A stretch of DNA of 64,000 nt, taken from NCBI RefSeq assembly GCF_040225985.1, contig NZ_JBBPEU010000002.1:611595-675594 (forward strand). Reading direction: 5' to 3'. Below the pieces are notes generated by a model. That model did not search any database. It saw nothing but the letters and a program-made list of their open reading frames with translations, and was not told the DNA's origin. This document shows, in pieces, positions 63,909-64,000 of this stretch. The translations under genes were made by a program, and so were the position numbers. Within the stretch, counting starts at the first letter, position 1; the number at the start of each line of letters is the position of its first letter. Source of the stretch: Shimia sp040225985. GTDB lineage: Bacteria; Pseudomonadota; Alphaproteobacteria; Rhodobacterales; Rhodobacteraceae.

Positions 63909-64000
63909 TTACACGAACGCCTGCAGCCCGGTCTGTGCGCGGCCCAGGATGAGGGCGTGCACGTCGTGGGTGCCTTCGTAGGTGTTCACGGTCTCGAGGT
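63909..64000 (-). CDS. gcdH: Glutaryl-CoA dehydrogenase, C-terminal fragment
   Basis: The last 29 codons and stop of an acyl-CoA dehydrogenase run off the right edge. They read LETVNTYEGTHDVHALILGR and then AQTGLQAFV. The ETVNTYEGTHDVHALILGRA segment is characteristic of glutaryl-CoA dehydrogenase, which converts glutaryl-CoA to crotonyl-CoA in lysine and tryptophan breakdown. The catalytic and FAD regions lie outside the window. Confidence 0.8.
   Translation of the reverse strand, partial: LETVNTYEGTHDVHALILGRAQTGLQAFV

Overview
The window reads as a chromosomal segment of a marine Rhodobacteraceae (Roseobacter-group) alphaproteobacterium. This is inferred from the GC-rich codon use, the sox thiosulfate-oxidation locus, the short alphaproteobacterial ProS, a PccR-type propionyl-CoA regulator beside pccB, a betIBA choline locus, and many proteins of Rhodobacteraceae type. 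I see no rRNA, tRNA, CRISPR array, insertion sequence or prophage.

Region 1 (1-6857) is a sulfur-oxidation locus. On the minus strand run soxV-W and soxX-Y-Z-A, and the first 23 codons of soxB run off the left edge. The plus strand carries soxS, soxR and a YeeE-type permease (soxT), followed by two small c-type cytochromes on the minus strand. SoxR has the two-cysteine layout of persulfide-sensing repressors. Two exact ATTC-N8-GAAT palindromes sit just upstream of soxX and soxB.

Region 2 (6989-24410) is mostly housekeeping: a hotdog thioesterase, a YdcZ-type membrane protein, LolCD, a FAS1-RTX secreted protein, ProS, a cupin, a PerM/AI-2E permease followed by Hda, polyphosphate kinase and exopolyphosphatase, several conserved small proteins and NhaA.

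Region 3 (24447-37512) is a propionate/methylmalonyl-CoA locus: mcmA, pccA, pccB and the regulator pccR, with TTTGCAAA-type octamers before pccB and pccR. Six small genes, two of them lipoproteins, lie between pccB and pccA. One of these, a 48-residue lipoprotein, is very short.

Region 4 (37669-44902) holds choline-to-glycine-betaine genes (betBA divergent from betI) and the peroxide defence pair katG/oxyR.

Region 5 (45085-54086) is the most unusual part. It is a tightly packed three-gene operon of a LysM/FecR/Ig-like envelope protein, a 1626-residue protein with about 15 PKD modules, and a membrane adenylate cyclase with periplasmic sensor, HAMP and class III catalytic domains.

Region 6 (54083-59326) is a catabolic cluster of RidA, an Asp/Glu-racemase-like protein, an M24 hydrolase, diaminopropionate ammonia-lyase and an M20 amidohydrolase, divergent from an Lrp/AsnC regulator. 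The substrate is not settled by sequence. The right end has an RND efflux pump with its adaptor and the last 29 codons of glutaryl-CoA dehydrogenase.
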